Origin: Homalodisca vitripennis
Lineage: Eukaryota; Arthropoda; Insecta; Hemiptera; Cicadellidae
NCBI RefSeq assembly: GCF_021130785.1
Contig: NW_025776221.1
Span: 62,001-126,000 of the forward strand
Direction of reading: 5' to 3'
DNA length: 64,000 bases
A program made the translations under genes and the position numbers. Below the pieces are notes generated by a model that was given only the letters and a program-made list of their open reading frames with translations, made no database searches and had not been told where the DNA came from. Shown in pieces: positions 1 through 12,215 of this stretch. Within the stretch, counting starts at the first letter, position 1, and each line of letters begins with the position of its first letter.

Positions 1-1180
1 TTTCGAATAAAGTGTACTTTAATGTACTAAGTATGAGCTATATTTGTTTGGTTAAATTAATTCCCTTACTCATCATTACTATAGACCGCCTCATGGTCTA
101 TTCTTGTTAGAATCTGTTACTAGGTTGGCGCGACCGCGTATGCCTGTATGTCTGGCTTTCTTACCCGTCTATCCGTCTGAATGTCTGTACATTCCTCAAG
201 AAATAATAAATTTGTATGACCTGTTTAGGCTTGTAGGAACTGGCTGGTTGAGGCAGAGTACACTTTTTGTAGTGCATTTTACAATCATCAGGCAGTGTTA
301 ATGCACAATTATTAGTACAAATTATAAATGAAATAGTTAAAAACCACAATCTTCATTAATTTTGTTATCTATCAAGGCATTTGTTAACAATGTATTTACA
401 TCTTTTGTAGATATACAGTTCTAGGAACTGTGGTTTTCTAGCTTCAAATTCTTAAACATATTAACCTCATGCAAGTACACTACTTACTTGTCACGTGCAT
501 TTGTCGAATTTCACATGTAAATAAATAAAAATCAAGATTTAACACAGTTATTTAACAACTCAAATCTTTGTTTCAATTAAAGTAAAAATTGTAACTTTGA
601 CTCAGTTGTAATATAAAATCTAATTTCTGTACTTTAATATAAATTAAATTTTTAAAGTCTAAATTAAATTTTTAAACTCCCAGCACATACGAGTATTAAA
701 ATTTACAGCTTCGGTGAGAGCATATTATCGTTTACAATTTATAAAATAATGCTTGAAAACCGGTCAAACTTTATTATATTTCAGTCGGAAAATATGACAC
801 CTATAATAAATTGGTTAAAAATACCTTAATATGGAATATGTAAACATTAATCTTCTTTATTCTAGTGTTAAGCAATAATTTTCACATAAATGTTCTGCTA
901 AAGTCACTTACTCGTATGTACTTACAAAAACAGAAAACAATTCATATAAACCTTTCCCATTACTTTTGCAATGTTGGAAATACAAACATGTTTATTGTTT
1001 GTGATCTTCTCTCCTCTATCCTAAATTACATTCTTACTCATTACATTTTCCAAATCACTAATTGCTTTATAATACAGTTTTAAGTGTAATATCATTCACA
1101 GATAAACTATTCTTACTTAATTTACTTACATTTCATTCAAATTTTTTCACGATCCTCCTTGTTTTGTAAAAAGTAACTAG

Positions 1181-1288
1181 TGATCAAAACTAATGAAAAA
1201 GTTAAATCCAATGTATCTAATCATATTAAGCACTTAAAAGACCTAAGTCACAGTGTTGCTCATATGAAAAACAGGGTGGATAAAGAAT
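1181..1288 (+). pseudogene. Exon-like block, copy 1, with lost 5' splice site
   Basis: Counterpart of the candidate exon at 54,541-54,648. The 108 bases differ from it at one internal synonymous position and at the last base. An upstream pyrimidine-rich stretch ends in AACTAG. Here the downstream border reads GAATTTAAGT where the other copy has GAAGGTAAGT, so the GT of the 5' splice site is gone. The frame stays open past the former border to about 1,380. If the block is an exon, this copy should no longer splice normally. Its identity is unknown. Confidence 0.35.
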
Positions 1289-1641
1289 TTAAGTATTTTT
1301 TTAAATTAATTGATGTTCAAATAAAAGTCAAACATCTAAGTAAGTCCTTTCACAACCTTTTACCACTTTATAATGTATGAGTTTGACGATACAAGATCTA
1401 ATCTGTTTCATGCAAGACCTAGTACACAATGAGAAAAATTTTAACTTTGATATCCTTATGTTACCATTCTATGGCCACTACTACCTGAGTTACGATAGCC
1501 CCTTATTAAGTTCCAAAGCGCCACGAACACTAAGAGAACACTTTTGATCAGCTCGGAAAATCCCTCATCATTTGTTGAATTCATTTCTTTAGAAACCGAT
1601 GACAACAATAATATGGTAACTGGAGAGAATAGTTTTCATAA

Positions 1642-1797
1642 ATGAACGGAAAACTTGACACTGCTGTACGCAAATTTACAATGACCATTAAAGGGGATCT
1701 TTGTTACGCAGCACTCGAGACCAAATTCGTTACACAGGTACATACCGCGGGAAAGAAGTTGGCTACACACAGTGAAAATATCGAGCGACCGCAGTGA
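1642..1797 (+). CDS. Small conserved ORF (51 aa), copy 1, function unknown
   Basis: ATG-to-TGA frame starting MNGKLDTAVRK and ending ENIERPQ, in a segment richer in G+C than its surroundings. The same frame is intact in copy 2 at 54,996-55,151 with the same length. By eye the copies differ by about three synonymous and six amino-acid-changing bases, which does not indicate strong purifying selection. The peptide is basic, with no signal peptide or membrane segment. It may be a short gene, part of an exon, or a chance frame. The antisense strand is also open over this stretch, which lowers confidence. Confidence 0.2.
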   Translation: MNGKLDTAVRKFTMTIKGDLCYAALETKFVTQVHTAGKKLATHSENIERPQ

Positions 1798-2842
1798 GTT
1801 TGTCATAATAGTAAATAGAATCACAAAGCAGTATACGTATATTTGGTGATCTTCGCCAAACTATACGCAATTGACTATGAGAAAAAGTCGTCGAGGAAAC
1901 ATCGTGTTCATTTTTAACTGACGAGGTTTACTACACTGATTAGGTATATAAATACTGATAAATACTGACCTACAATATACGGAAATAGGATGATATAATA
2001 CACTGAGATTGTAAAGCAAGAGTACCAGATACTGTACTTATTAGTGTTAAAGGTATTCATACCTTCGAAAAGAAAACAGCGAGATATAAAAAAGGCAATG
2101 AACCATGTTTGCCTGCAAAGTAAGCATCGATTTCCTCTTAGTGGGTTAAACCAATCAGAAACATTATAAATCAATCGGATCAATTAGTAAATTTCATGTT
2201 TTTGTACTTTTTGTAGGCCTGCATAGGTACGTCTACACATTATCTGGAAAACAGTTGACTTATATTACTTACATTAGATTTATTACCAATCTATATCTAT
2301 TGAGTAAGTGGAATTATAAGATTTTTTTAATTCAGTAGGCTTCTCAGTCCAACGTACATATGTACCTGTCAATCTTGTCTCGGAGATATTGCCATATAGT
2401 TAATAGTTGGGTTAGTATTAATAAACAAGTTTTCTCAGAGACATTGTGTGCACATGCAAATTAAAATAACTAAAATAGTTTTGGAAACTTTTTTCGTTAT
2501 TTAGAACAAATTCCTTGACCTATTTAGAATCTAAAAAACTTAAGGGATGTTGAAATCGGACATCAGCTAATTTTAAAATCTAGACAACTAGGTGGTACTT
2601 AAACAGGATGAGTATTATTTGTATTCCTCCCTTATAAGTCATATTTCTTTGGTGCAACTGTAAGGGTAAAAAATAGATAACGGCGTTTTCTAAAATTGTT
2701 GTTCATCTAAGCCCTACACATTTTTTAAAGTGTTAGTTGGTGAAAGGAACACAAATTTATTCCTGAAGTTTGAGTTAAGTTATCTGAGAATTTTGTTGAC
2801 GAGCCGTTAGAAAGACCGGCGCGGACAGGAAATACACCCGAG

Positions 2843-2971
2843 ATGTGTACGGTCAGCTACATGTCGGTGGCTGAAGACTGCTCTGTTGCTCCTACCTCTG
2901 GGTGGATGGGATCGGATGTGATGACAGGATATCAGAGCCTAGTAGAGATGGAAAATACAGTTATTTGTTAA
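2843..2971 (+). CDS. Small ORF (42 aa) in a conserved GC-rich block, copy 1
   Basis: ATG-to-TAA frame beginning MCTVSYMSVAED and ending EMENTVIC, inside a GC-rich block (about 2,795-3,060) that stands out from its A+T-rich surroundings. Copy 2 (56,200-56,328) keeps the frame with two amino-acid changes (Val to Ala, Tyr to Asn) and one synonymous change. There is no signal peptide, membrane span or known motif. The block also holds an X-box-like palindrome at 3,025, so it may be a promoter or untranslated exon rather than a coding region. Confidence 0.2.
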   Translation: MCTVSYMSVAEDCSVAPTSGWMGSDVMTGYQSLVEMENTVIC

Positions 2972-3024
2972 TAATCCATCACCAAAATAACGTGGTCAGT
3001 ATTGGTGTTACATTCCATTAACCT

Positions 3025-3038
3025 GTTACCGTGGTAAC
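3025..3038. promoter_or_regulatory. X-box-like palindrome (RFX-type motif), copy 1
   Basis: GTTACC-GT-GGTAAC is a perfect inverted repeat. It fits the RFX-factor X-box consensus GTNRCC(N0-3)RGYAAC. It lies about 55 bases after the small ORF in the conserved GC-rich block and is unchanged in the other copy at 56,382. The match is direct; binding is inference. Confidence 0.4.
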
Positions 3039-3494
3039 ATGTTACTAGCGGGCCCACACTCGGTATTAGCATTATGGTGTTACTGAACTGACGTTAAGAA
3101 GTTGCAAGGAGACTGAGTCAGACTAATTCTAAATATGTGGTGCTATTAAGCTCTCTCGGAAAAAAATATAAAAAAGCGACTTAACGCCCCTCGTTTCTTA
3201 ATAATAAAACGTAAAATTATAAACGTACTTACAGTTTAAATAAAAGAAAATTTCAGAATATAAACACAAAATTGGCCCAAATAGAATATTATTACTTGTA
3301 TCAAAATTAATTACATAGTAATAATTCCTTATTAACATGTACTTATTACTGTCATAAAATGTAATATATGTATAAATATACTATACTAAAATAAAAATAA
3401 ATACTAACTAGAGTATGAGACAGACAATTATTAAAAATTAGAAATATCGCGTAATCTGTATTTTCCAAAAACTGGCATAATTTTGAAACGAATT

Positions 3495-4409
3495 GCGATA
3501 AGTGAATTTTGTTTTCGCCATAGTGTTCTTTGTAATATGACTTAAAATTATGTACGATTTGCTCTATGCCTACATTTAAAAATCTTTATATTCAAATAGT
3601 TGACTCTTAGTTTTGGAACACTCGTACGTAGATGTCGATGATTAATATTTTCTATGAACTCCCCAAAGGCATTTTATGAGGAAAGCACTTTGTTTTAAGT
3701 CAATACACCAAACCGCCCTCTCACTATACATACAGTACGGGTAGTCTAACTTACCTGGTATATTTAAATATAAATATTATAATATTTTTAAAGTGATGAC
3801 TAGTTTCATATATGTTTTTAACTAAGTGATCATTAGTTTCATGAAACTGTAGTAAGTACTTATCTATATCTGTATAGATTCTTAGACGTTTATAATTGCA
3901 TTATTTTAGTATATTACATTAGGATTTTTCGAAAGTAATGGTTAATTTTAAGAGCTTATGAACACCAATTTCGTGTATGGTCGATTAAAATGGTCTGTTC
4001 CCGTCAAACGCATTAAAATACCTTGAAAAATAAAAGAATACAAAACACTATTTACTAGGAATAATCATAACTTTATATGCAGGTAAAATATTTTGTTTGG
4101 AAGTCTGTAGCTAATATAGTTTTGGTTTGAATTAGATACTTATTTTATGTTCTATATCTTATACGTTGAAGGGTTTTGTAGTTTTCCTTTTAACAAGGAT
4201 TAGACATAGTGTTGTTGCCCATAATTAAAATCATATTAAAGCCAAAGCAATAAAACCTTTGAGAAATATCTCAAATTAGCTTATTTTTCTTTTTTCAAAT
4301 AATAAGTACTACAATATAATTAGGGAAGCGCTAAGTTCCTGGGTATTAGTAAGATATTCCTAAGTATTAGTATTCCTAAGTATTAGTAAGAACACCAATA
4401 CACGTTCTA
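3495..4409. other. 915-bp block present only in duplication copy 1
   Basis: Copy 2 passes directly from GAAACGAATT to GAGGTTGAAC near 57,273, while copy 1 has about 0.9 kb here. No terminal inverted repeats or clear target duplication are visible, so it may be an insertion here or a deletion in copy 2. It contains a short tandem repeat (4,354-4,392, unit TATTCCTAAGTATTAG) and, on the minus strand, a CAGGTAAGT donor-like string (3,751-3,759). No convincing protein is encoded. Confidence 0.6.
4354..4392. repeat. Short tandem repeat, unit about 17 bp
   Basis: TATTCCTAAGTATTAG occurs twice back to back, and a related CTGGGTATTAGTAAG lies just before. It is found only in duplication copy 1. Confidence 0.6.
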
Positions 4410-4884
4410 TGTAAGGTTGAACTGATATTTTTGAAAGTGCATTATTGCCCCCACTTAAGGACTGTACCAAATTACCAATGTGTTTAACCAACATTCACTC
4501 AAATATATTAAAATTACAGCGCATATTTTTACAGAAATTAATAATATATCCTTTATCTTCCTTAAACCACAGTCGCAAAAAAGATACAAACTCCAAAAAA
4601 GAACATGTATGATGCTTAAAAAACTATAATATAATGTTGAGAAACAGGGGTCGATATATTTGGTACTACTGCCTATCCTAAAAACTATTATCTGTGCTGT
4701 TTGTTTTCATACTGTTTTTTAGATACATTTGTGTTGATACCAACGTAAAAATGTCAGTTGTATTTCAATATGTGATCTCCAAATATTAAAAGTCAACAAT
4801 CAAATAAAATTTTATCTAACTATATTCCTGTTTTATACTTATAATGTTAAAAATTAGTTTAATGCTTACAAAACTGATCCAAAC

Positions 4885-4985
4885 ACTCTCAGGCCAGGCT
4901 GTGATCCATGTACACGCACACGTAATCAGATGACGTAACGCGAGTGCTGCGAGCCAGACGTGTGTTTACTGTACGTACTGAGTGG
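4885..4985. promoter_or_regulatory. Conserved GC-rich block with CRE-like site, copy 1
   Basis: A roughly 100-bp GC-rich island in A+T-rich DNA contains TGACGTAA (4,931-4,938, a CRE/ATF-like site) next to GCGAGTGCTGCGAG. Copy 2 (57,750-57,848) is nearly identical although flanking bases differ. It has no convincing ORF and could be a promoter, enhancer or part of an old repeat. Confidence 0.25.
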
Positions 4986-4989
4986 ATCA

Positions 4990-7126
4990 TTTATTCTTGT
5001 CTCAGATCAAAAGTCTGGCGCTATATCATAGAAGATATTTATCAAGTAGTGCAACATTTATCTATAGGTTATTTTACTTTGAATCATCAGCTGAAATTTT
5101 ACGCTAGGCCAAAAACATAGGTAACAACAGAAGAACATTATTATTACACTCATTTGCAATAACATTGCTAGCTCTTGATCAATATATTCAAAGCTAAAAT
5201 AATCCCAAATAATTAAAAATTAAGTACTGTACAATACATTAAATACAATACGATAAATCATTTGCATGATAAACGAGTAACACACGGTCGTACATTGGTG
5301 GGTGCTTATTATACTGCATCCTCCTTTTTATTTTTCTAGACCAATGGGGGCACTTGAAAAATGTATTAAAGAGGTTACAAAAATGTAAGCTACTAATGAA
5401 TTTATTCAACAAATATGGCATTACTGAAGGCGTAAAATCCTTGCAGCCGTACAATACATAATTTATATATGTCAGGAAGAAGCGTATCAGTAAAAGTTTT
5501 TTCCCTCGACGGATGTTACAGTTTTCCGACCACGTCCGAGATAATTTCAGTTCCAATCTCCTTTAGTGATATTTGAAAGATGTGTTTTCCTACAGAACAT
5601 TTATTGTTCAACGTTATAACTACATCCATGTTCCACCACCAGAACTTTAATATATTTTTATTATTTGTTACGTAATAAAGATCATCAAATTACATGAGGA
5701 ATAATCAGTGTTAAGCATTATGAGTTTTATTATTTCATGTATACTTTCATATAAATTTGGAGGTCACGACAAATAACTTTATTTATTTCACAGAAAAAAA
5801 TATATCAAATAAGTTATATCGGCATGAACTTGAGTATAAATTGCCTACGATTTGTTTCAAATGTTATATAGTCCAAGCACAACTTCTCATTTGTTTATTG
5901 AAAAAATATAGTACTAATTATTAAGTAACAGATATATTTGTGAATTACTACTATGTAGGTACAAGATGAAAATTGTATATAATTCACATGTCTAATTCTT
6001 TCGTTAACACATTAATAATATCATGTCACTAGTTGATTATTTTCGATTGAACTTTGTAGTAAGATATAGATCAATCGTTAGGGAATATAATCTCAATGTA
6101 AATAGATGTAGTATTAATTTTACATTAGAATTGTTAACGATTCACTAACAACTTGATATTGATTTAACTTTAAAAACGTAAGGCTTGTCTTCCAATGTTT
6201 AACTGCCCCAGCTGGCAAGTATTAATGATAGTGCAAAGGTAGTTTTACATAAATACAACACAGCAACAAAATAATTTCTTTGTTATTCTTTAAATAAGGA
6301 AATCTTGCAGTAAGCAATATTACGGACTGATAGTATTATTAAGGTATCATTAGTTATTCATTCTATGGTGTTGTTTTTTATAAAATCATAATAGTTCACA
6401 AATACACTAAATTACACATGTGAGGCCCAATTTTAACTATATTGTGACTGAACGATATAAAAGTAATGGATTATTAGTTAATAATAAGGAGTAAAAAACC
6501 ATGAAGAACCTTTTTCCAGATCGGAGCGTAACGAGTATGTGAGGGCAGTTTTTTTTTACGAGGTTAAGAAACTTTATAGTCCTAAAATCGCCTTTAGTGA
6601 AGTGCTTTTTCACTTAATGTTTGCTTTTACTGTCAAAACATGCACGCACGTCTTAATTACATTCGTAGGTGTCAATAAATAATATTTAGTGATTTTGTAG
6701 AATTCCGTATGTAATTGATACAATGTAATAGATTTAAAGTTTAAGTATATGGCAAGTTTCATTACACCCAAAGCATTTGTTGTTATTGGAGAATATCCTT
6801 TAATGGGTTTAAGTATAATATGAAGACATTACGGGTAAATGTTATTTTCCACGTTGCTCCAAATTCCTCTTACTGAAAGTCCTTCATGGATTAAACAACG
6901 ATTATTAAGAGTTAACAATATTTTGGTTGATAATCCTAGTAAAACAGGCATTGTTACGTTATGTAGCCTTCTGCGTATTTTCAAATTGTGCAGTAGCAGA
7001 TGCGATACGGCGATTATTGCAAGTTGGCTTTAACTCCTCCTAGTAAATTAAGACATCCTTTAATTTACACATTTTAAAATCTACACACAAGAAAATCAAT
7101 ACGCGATATTTTTATATATTATACAG
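4990..7126. other. A+T-rich non-coding stretch of duplication copy 1
   Basis: No gene is supported. Parts, notably 5,870-6,780, are almost identical to copy 2 (58,730-59,640), much closer than the first two kilobases. A frame at 6,839-7,033 is open on both strands and is not called. Confidence 0.5.
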
Positions 7127-7194
7127 ACTGGAACTATAAAATATGTATACGCGATATTGTACAACGATTTAAATGATCGATAATGTGTAGCCAG
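7127..7194 (+). other. Candidate non-coding exon, copy 1
   Basis: A 68-bp block is bounded by ATTATACAG and by the perfect donor CAG|GTAAGT (GT at 7,195). All three frames contain stops, so if spliced it would be untranslated or the last coding part of a transcript. The block and both borders are unchanged in copy 2 (59,965-60,032), but that whole neighbourhood is highly similar. Confidence 0.2.
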
Positions 7195-8650
7195 GTAAGT
7201 AGAAACATTATCAGTCGCGCACTGTGTTGGTGGGACTTCCCGCATATTCCATAAGTGACTGTCTTATAAATACAATTTAGTAGTATTAGGATAGTAAATT
7301 TGTAAAGGTGCAAATAGGATAATGATTTTCAGATGTATTTTAAACTGGATAAACTTCGGTATACGGTTTTCTATGCGAGAATTTAACAATGAACAAAGAT
7401 AATAGTTTTTGTTGTCAGATACATTTTACATAGGCTTATAGCGATGCGTATTGATGGAAGCTGGGCACCAAAAACACGCTATTGTACTCAGTTACATTAC
7501 AGTTGCAGAGAACAATGAGTAAACAAATCCTGTCCATTCCACTGAGAGTTTTCGACGTTGTTTAACAAAGACCAAAGTTTACCTTTAGTTAAAATGTATG
7601 TTACACATAACAACAATTACAAGTTCATTTATGCTATGCTAAAATACAAGGACAGGGATTATTAAGTAAATCGTACACTTTAAGGACTGATAATAATATA
7701 ACGTATTATATCACTCTGATAACCGATATTGACACTTTTCCTGGAATTAATAACTTGCAACATGTCATTTTTTTGCAGGGGCTTAAAAATAAGGATAAAA
7801 GTTTGTTTTATTTTGAAAGAAAAATATTTTTAGTTTAATGACGTGTTACGATCTTTATTTCTTTCACCTACAATTACATAACTTCAACGCAGAACACGAC
7901 AGCTCGCGGGGTTCAGATCGATCAGGTAACAAACACCATGGAGTTTCGAAATAAGTCCGCTGGAAATTGTAAGTAAATTGAATGTAAATTGTATACCAGT
8001 GCTCGGGTATGCCATTAATATTATTCTGGCTCTAGTAAAAAGTAATGGAGCACAGTTTCTGAGAGTAAGTGACAAATATTTAATATTGAGGTGGTTTCTT
8101 TGATACATGATCTCATACGTCTTACGCTTTACATGGAGAAAATAGTTGTAGTTGAACTTACATTTGTTTTTGCTTTTTATTTGCCAATTATTTCATATCA
8201 ATATGTATCAAAGAATTTAATGACTGAGGCAAACATGTTACAAGGCATTAACCATCAAAAACTTTACAGGCATTATCGTATTTTAATACCAAAAAATTAT
8301 TATGTTTTTATTTAAAAAACGTACATAACAAACAATTATTTTTAATTGCATTCTGCTAAATTTCAGGGATGATAGTGCATCTTAGCTACAGGCTGCGTGA
8401 AAACATAAGTCATTGCAAAATTCAAACAAGCCCCCCTTTGTTTTGCCAAGAAAAAAAATCTTCTACAAAATAAATTTTCAAAAAAAGTAAAATGAATTGA
8501 AAAACTGCATAAAATACGTCTGAGACCTGTACATAAAATCCAAGAACTTTAACAACTATCTTACGCCATAAACATAATTTCGCTTTATTTCGTCCTTTCC
8601 TAGAAAATTGGGCGGAATCTTTCGCAGGCCGTAGTTCACTTACAATGCTG

Positions 8651-9897
8651 TAGCGTTTTTAAAGCTACATTGATTTATTTTTTTGAATTAAAACTTAAAT
8701 TAAATAAAAATTTTGGGATCGAAATATTGGGATTTAATTTTAGATTAAATTGTGAAAAGTCAGGGTAAAACGAACATGTAATCCTTTGGCAAGTTAGTAC
8801 TGGTAGTTTTAAATTGTTAGGAAGGCAGGTTGACTGCCTTGAATTGATTAGAACTTGTCTTGTTGCGAGTACTGTACTCCTGGTTTGATACAGCTGGACC
8901 AATGAGAGAACACCACGGATGTCCTGCAAAGTTGATTGGAAAGGGAAGTATTTAAGCGCCCGCTCATAATTTTCGCCCTTCTTTTGGTTATTTTAGTGAG
9001 TAAATTTAATTACAGTGCACCGTGTTTCTTAAATTTTTTTCCGCGAGGGATTTTGAGGTAAGCACCAAATTTATTGTACGTTTTATTGAAACCTTCCTGA
9101 TTTGATATTAAATTAATTTTGTTGTCTTTTTTCCAGGAAAAGAATTCTAGAGCAATCATAACTTATTCTCGAGGAACAACAGAGCATAATAGAATAATGC
9201 AAGTTACATTTGGTTCATGCTTGCAAGAAAAGTGAATTAAAATTGAACTTTGTTAATAACTTTAATTGAGATTTGGAAAAGTAGTAATTTATTAATATTC
9301 AACTGGAACTGTTTTATTGTGAATTATTAATTGGAAATTAATTGAATTTTAATTATTGTTAGAGAGAGTTGTAATCTGAATTGCAGAGACTTGAAAGTTA
9401 AGGTTCAAATAGTGGAAAGAGAAGTTTAAATTTTTATTTTGAATTTAAGAGTGAACCTAGAAGTGAACATTTTTATCTTAGTTATTTCCAAGTGGTATTT
9501 CATTTTTATTTTAAACCTTTATTATTTTATTTTAGAAGATACCTCTGATTTTTAGTTTGATATTTTTGATTAATATTTTTATTTCTTGCCAAAGGAATTT
9601 TTAAATTTACTAAAAGGTTTGTCAATTCTTTGTGGAAAATAGAGTGATGAAAATTCTGAAACTTTGAACTTATTAATTTGCCAGTTTAAAATAAATCCAT
9701 TGTTTTTATTTAGAACTGTGATTTTTATTTTAGACAATCCAGTTAATATTTAATAGTTAACCAATTTAGTAATAAATTGTACTAAATATTCACTAGGATT
9801 ACTAATCAAAAAATATTTTATATCGTCTTGGATGTCTCATTGATAATTTAAATATTAATACTCTGGAACATTAATATCTACAATCCAAGTCGTTATA
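8651..9897 (+). mobile_element. LTR-like insertion present only in duplication copy 1
   Basis: Copy 2 reads straight from CACTTACAA to CGCGTTTCC near 62,170, whereas copy 1 has 1,247 bases here beginning TGCTGTAGCG. The block has promoter-like order: CCAAT (8,898) and GATTGG boxes, TATTTAAGCG (about 8,948), a pyrimidine-rich leader, then a donor-like GAGGTAAG (about 9,054). An acceptor-like tract ending TTTTTTCCAG follows near 9,136, then a long T-rich tail. This layout resembles the long LTR at 12,216-13,894, so a solo LTR of another family is the best guess. The right end lacks a clear CA and the target duplication is at best AA, so a deletion from copy 2 is also possible. Confidence 0.45.
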
Positions 9898-11833
9898 AAC
9901 GCGTTTCCTGACACATGTTTATATGAACTTTTTGCATTGTTTTGATGATGAGAGGAAACCATCTAAGAAGTTTGTCAGGTTACTCGTGGGACATCCTGTA
10001 TATAGATAAAAGTGATATTTTACCTTTGCATACTATTTAGTTCTCTCGTATTATACACATTTATTACTTATTGTAACAGTACTTATTCTCAATCTTCCCA
10101 TAAGAAGCTGAGTGATCACATTCCCACTGGGCCCATTGGAACTTTTCTGGAACCCTAGCATGTGTTACTAAATTTCAAGAGTGATATTGGTAAGAATTAT
10201 ACAAATTCCACAAGCAAAATAATCTACGAAGTTTATTTTTTATTCTAAATGTTAATTTATTTAAATTACTATAGTTAAATTCATGTTCCTCGTTACTTAA
10301 ATTCATGGTTGACTTGTTTTCCTAGTGAACAAACCTCTGATAAACGTAATCCTTCGTCAATATGGCTCAATAGCAAACTGAATTTTTTGGTTCATAAAAT
10401 ATTACTAGCGTCTAGGTGTAAATTTCTCAATCGCATTTTTCTCATCGCATGTTTATAATCAAAAAGTAATTGTAAATTAAATTGTATTACATAATGTAGT
10501 GTAGACTATAATTGTGTGTTTTAGAATGTTATTTTAATATGATTATGGCTTCATATTATTTAACTAACAAGCAGTTACTCTGATGTGCCAAACAATCACT
10601 TGGATAGACAATAACGGTTTTACGAGTGACACAAGAGGTGATTGTGCTGTTTCACTTCCAAGTCACTGACTGTTATTCCGGCCATTGTAACTACTAAACT
10701 CTAATACCTATTCTCTACTTTTCAATCCCTAAATAACAGTTTATACGTGTTCTTCAGTTAGCCAGAGTGGTTTGGTGCTTGGAACAGTTGTCGACACTGC
10801 AATATTTGCGTATTGTAAATCACTGATTGAATTCCAACATTCAGGTATTTTAAATACCATATTTTCAATAACTATGAGATAATTCCTTTACATATATTCC
10901 AACTAAGACTCTTACTCTAAGGATAAGTAGGCATCATTTTTGAGCTTCTCAAAATATACGAGAGTTACCACTTATTGACTAAACTTCCACAAACATTTAT
11001 TGAATCTTTGGAACAACTTTAAAGTACCTGGATATCTTTGGTAAATTTTTGTCATTGACTTCAGCCATAATTGTTCCTGTATTATTTATTTCCTATTTGT
11101 ATTTGTACATCTATCTTATACTTCTACCTTGGTACTATGTTTGTAATGCCTGTTTCAAAAGGAGAGATTTTCTTCTTCTTGACGCTAGTTGGATACTACA
11201 TCGAGATGTGCGTTAGCCAATATTCATTGTTTTTATTACACATAACCCAATTTAAACGTGTCCCTCCGAAGTTCATTTTTCTAAAAATAATGCTCACCAT
11301 TTAATTTGACATTTTATAGACAATCTATTGTTTTTTATATTTAACATCTTAACAGTAAATATTATCAATATATCAAAAAGGTTTTGTTTTTTAAAACTGT
11401 TATATAAAATATTTGTTGATAAGTGCATATTTATATTGTACAAATTATGACTCAAAGTTATCTTATCGTGGTAATCTAATTTATATGGTATAAAAGTACA
11501 CTAATTTTAGCTACCAAAAATATTACGTTATTAATACTGGAAGAACACATCATTTGACCAACAGAATTACATTTTGATCTAACTATGGATTGGGCTCGCT
11601 TTATTAACAGCGTCGGCTCACAGGACATTGGTTATTTTGGAGGTTATTTTGATTGTTTTACCCAACTTTTATTTAATGGATCCTGTAGAATATTCTAGCA
11701 TGCATGTAGTATGATTCGCTTTAATAAATTTAGCATAAAAGACACAAGGCAACGTAAGTATCGCTCAACATTATTGATAATTAATATAACATTTAGCGAC
11801 TTTGTCAACCAGAAAGAAATAATAAAGAATCCA

Positions 11834-12004
11834 CTAATCCATAAAGTATTCAATGTGGTGAAATTGGTAGTCTGCTGTCTGCATAATGGCGTTAGTAAAG
11901 ACATAAGGAGCAATCAACTTCAAAGCGAGAAAGGACAGCACAGTAATAATGTTAGCTACATTACTGTTTGTGTACACCTGTCTTCCAGTATTGAAACCGT
12001 ACAT
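11834..12004 (-). CDS. Candidate ORF (56 aa) with hydrophobic segment, unknown
   Basis: Minus-strand frame beginning MYGFNTGRQVYT and ending HHIEYFMD before TAG. An internal hydrophobic run of about 20 residues (NIITVLSFLALKLIAPYVF) could span a membrane. The codons look more protein-like than surrounding DNA, and the upstream sequence is unusually GC-rich with a strong Kozak-like GCCACCATGG at 12,051 in another frame. An in-frame stop lies upstream, so this would be a complete short frame, the last exon of something larger, or a decayed gene. No family is recognised. Copy 2 ends before this region, so it cannot be checked against the duplication. Confidence 0.25.
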   Translation of the reverse strand: MYGFNTGRQVYTNSNVANIITVLSFLALKLIAPYVFTNAIMQTADYQFHHIEYFMD

Positions 12005-12162
12005 CGCCGCTCGCACACCCACAGCAAACCATCAGGGAAGCGCGCGCCCATGGTGGCGAACGGGATGACGGATCAAAACAAAACTAGGTAAAAAAGAATA
12101 CCGTGGTCAGTATACTCAGGTTCATTTACTAAGACACAGCATAGGCCTATCCAGTCAATATA

Positions 12163-12210
12163 AATATATATATATATATACTATAAATAAAAAAAAAATA
12201 AAAAAAAATA
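12163..12210. repeat. AT microsatellite and A-rich tract
   Basis: (TA)n followed by A runs separated by single T bases. It lies immediately left of the putative Gypsy LTR end. Confidence 0.8.
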
Positions 12211-12215
12211 AAAAG

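Larger units (their letters stand above)
1..11750. repeat. Direct segmental duplication, copy 1
   Basis: This stretch is collinear with 53,212-64,000 in the same orientation. Matching landmarks include the opening AATGTACTAAGTATGAGC, the block near 2,800-3,060, the block near 4,900, and the ends near 11,745 and 64,000. By eye the copies differ at several percent in most parts, but some kilobases, for example 5,870-6,780, are almost identical. Copy 1 carries two private blocks (3,495-4,409 and 8,651-9,897). It already matches at base 1, so the true left edge may lie outside the window. The right edge is unknown because copy 2 runs off the end. Many short open frames inside are probably not genes. 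Confidence 0.93.

Noticed and set aside
6839..7033. ORF open on both strands, also at 59,654-59,869
   Set aside because: The few differences between copies change amino acids in both frames, which does not indicate coding.
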